The notes below the pieces were generated by a model. That model was given only the letters and a program-made list of their open reading frames with translations, searched no databases and was not told where the DNA came from. Positions 63,938-64,000 of a stretch of DNA of 64,000 bases are shown piece after piece. Source of the DNA: Stichopus chloronotus. Taxonomy: Eukaryota > Echinodermata > Holothuroidea > Aspidochirotida > Stichopodidae. Where the stretch lies: contig CM037849.1 of assembly GCA_021234535.1 (NCBI GenBank), forward strand, positions 15,578,274-15,642,273, written 5' to 3'. Each line of letters opens with the position of its first letter. Within the stretch, counting starts at the first letter, position 1. Position numbers and translations under genes: made by a program.

Positions 63938-64000
63938 ACATTCATCCGGCCGTCGATTAGGTCGACAAGATTCACAACATCCCGATCCTTTGTCAGTTTC
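63938..64000 (+). CDS. Possible start of a further PDE10 linker exon (truncated by window)
   Basis: After gtggcag the sequence is open to the window end in the phase required by the previous exon. It completes Arg and then reads HSSGRRLGRQDSQHPDPLSV. The peptide is basic and Ser-rich, with R-R-x-x-R-x-x-S character, and does not resemble the catalytic domain. The polypyrimidine tract is poor. It may be a species-specific linker insertion or simply chance, because only about 60 bases are visible. Confidence 0.25.

Larger units (their letters stand above)
4172..64000 (+). other. PDE10A: PDE10-family cyclic nucleotide phosphodiesterase gene, internal part (gene span)
   Basis: This is the span of one multi-exon gene whose N-terminal and catalytic ends are outside the window. 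Twelve exons (32, 100, 91, 59, 51, 59, 52, 146, 93, 69, 115 and 140 nt) have GT/AG borders and compatible phases, giving 1007 nt or 335 codons plus 2 bases with no stop. The peptide aligns colinearly, from memory, with vertebrate PDE10A: GAF-A end, LNDFLL helix, GAF-B, then LSYHS. PDE10 enzymes hydrolyse cAMP and cGMP. GAF-B binds cyclic nucleotide and GAF domains help dimerise and regulate the enzyme. PDE5, PDE6 and PDE11 are less likely because LNDFLL, KELYxxxFDIG and LSYHSxCTxxE are PDE10-like. The 11-residue difference around the linker, the missing HD domain and the missing start codon prevent statements on activity. No promoter was recognised. Confidence 0.9.

Noticed and set aside
1..64000. 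tRNA, rRNA, CRISPR, prokaryotic operon or viral genome signals
   Set aside because: None seen; the spliced gene and repeat content are those of a metazoan nuclear genome.

Overview
The window is AT-rich, intron-rich eukaryotic nuclear DNA. It carries long introns, many simple and minisatellite repeats and dispersed small repeats. I find no bacterial operon, rRNA, tRNA or CRISPR signal. One protein-coding locus can be firmly supported: the middle part of a plus-strand cyclic-nucleotide phosphodiesterase gene of the PDE10 (PDE10A-like) family. Twelve short exons between 4172 and 60746 join in perfect phase into 335 codons plus two bases. They encode most of GAF-A, the connecting helix, all of GAF-B and the start of the linker to the catalytic domain. 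The N-terminus and promoter lie upstream of the window. The catalytic HD-type PDE domain lies downstream. One further short exon (62398-62430) probably continues the chain, and a second (63938 to the window end) might.

Layout. 1-4171 is 5' intron or upstream DNA with a (TCTCTCCCC)n tract and a block of ~145-bp tandem units interrupted by another inverted-repeat insertion. GAF-A exons lie at 4172, 10585, 12216, 35324 and 35803. They are separated by introns of about 6.4, 1.5, 23 and 0.4 kb. A 13.9-kb intron follows. The remaining exons at 49717, 51930, 54284, 55283, 56211, 59152 and 60607 encode the inter-GAF helix and GAF-B. GAF-B carries a complete NKxnFx3DE signature, as expected of a nucleotide-binding GAF.

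The introns hold most of the unusual structure. There are three copies of a TTAA-bounded inverted-repeat element (about 19.7, 21.1 and 34.0 kb). A roughly 1.8-kb element has near-identical inverted ends and repeated GTTACATTAGCAAC motifs (32.1-33.9 kb). A ~143-bp tandem array contains perfect AGGTCA-A-AGGTCA direct repeats (4.8-5.9 kb). There is a decayed LINE reverse-transcriptase tail (26.1 kb) and many locus-specific minisatellites. Three open segments with good splice sites have phases that fit the PDE10 chain exactly at their position (22688-22900, 47579-47638, 62398-62430). They are candidates for cassette exons.

The host is most likely a marine invertebrate. A deuterostome such as an echinoderm or hemichordate is my guess from the repeat style and the vertebrate-like PDE10, but the species cannot be fixed from the sequence alone. 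I did not find a new multi-gene system. The points most worth checking are the candidate cassette exons and the two inverted-repeat element families.
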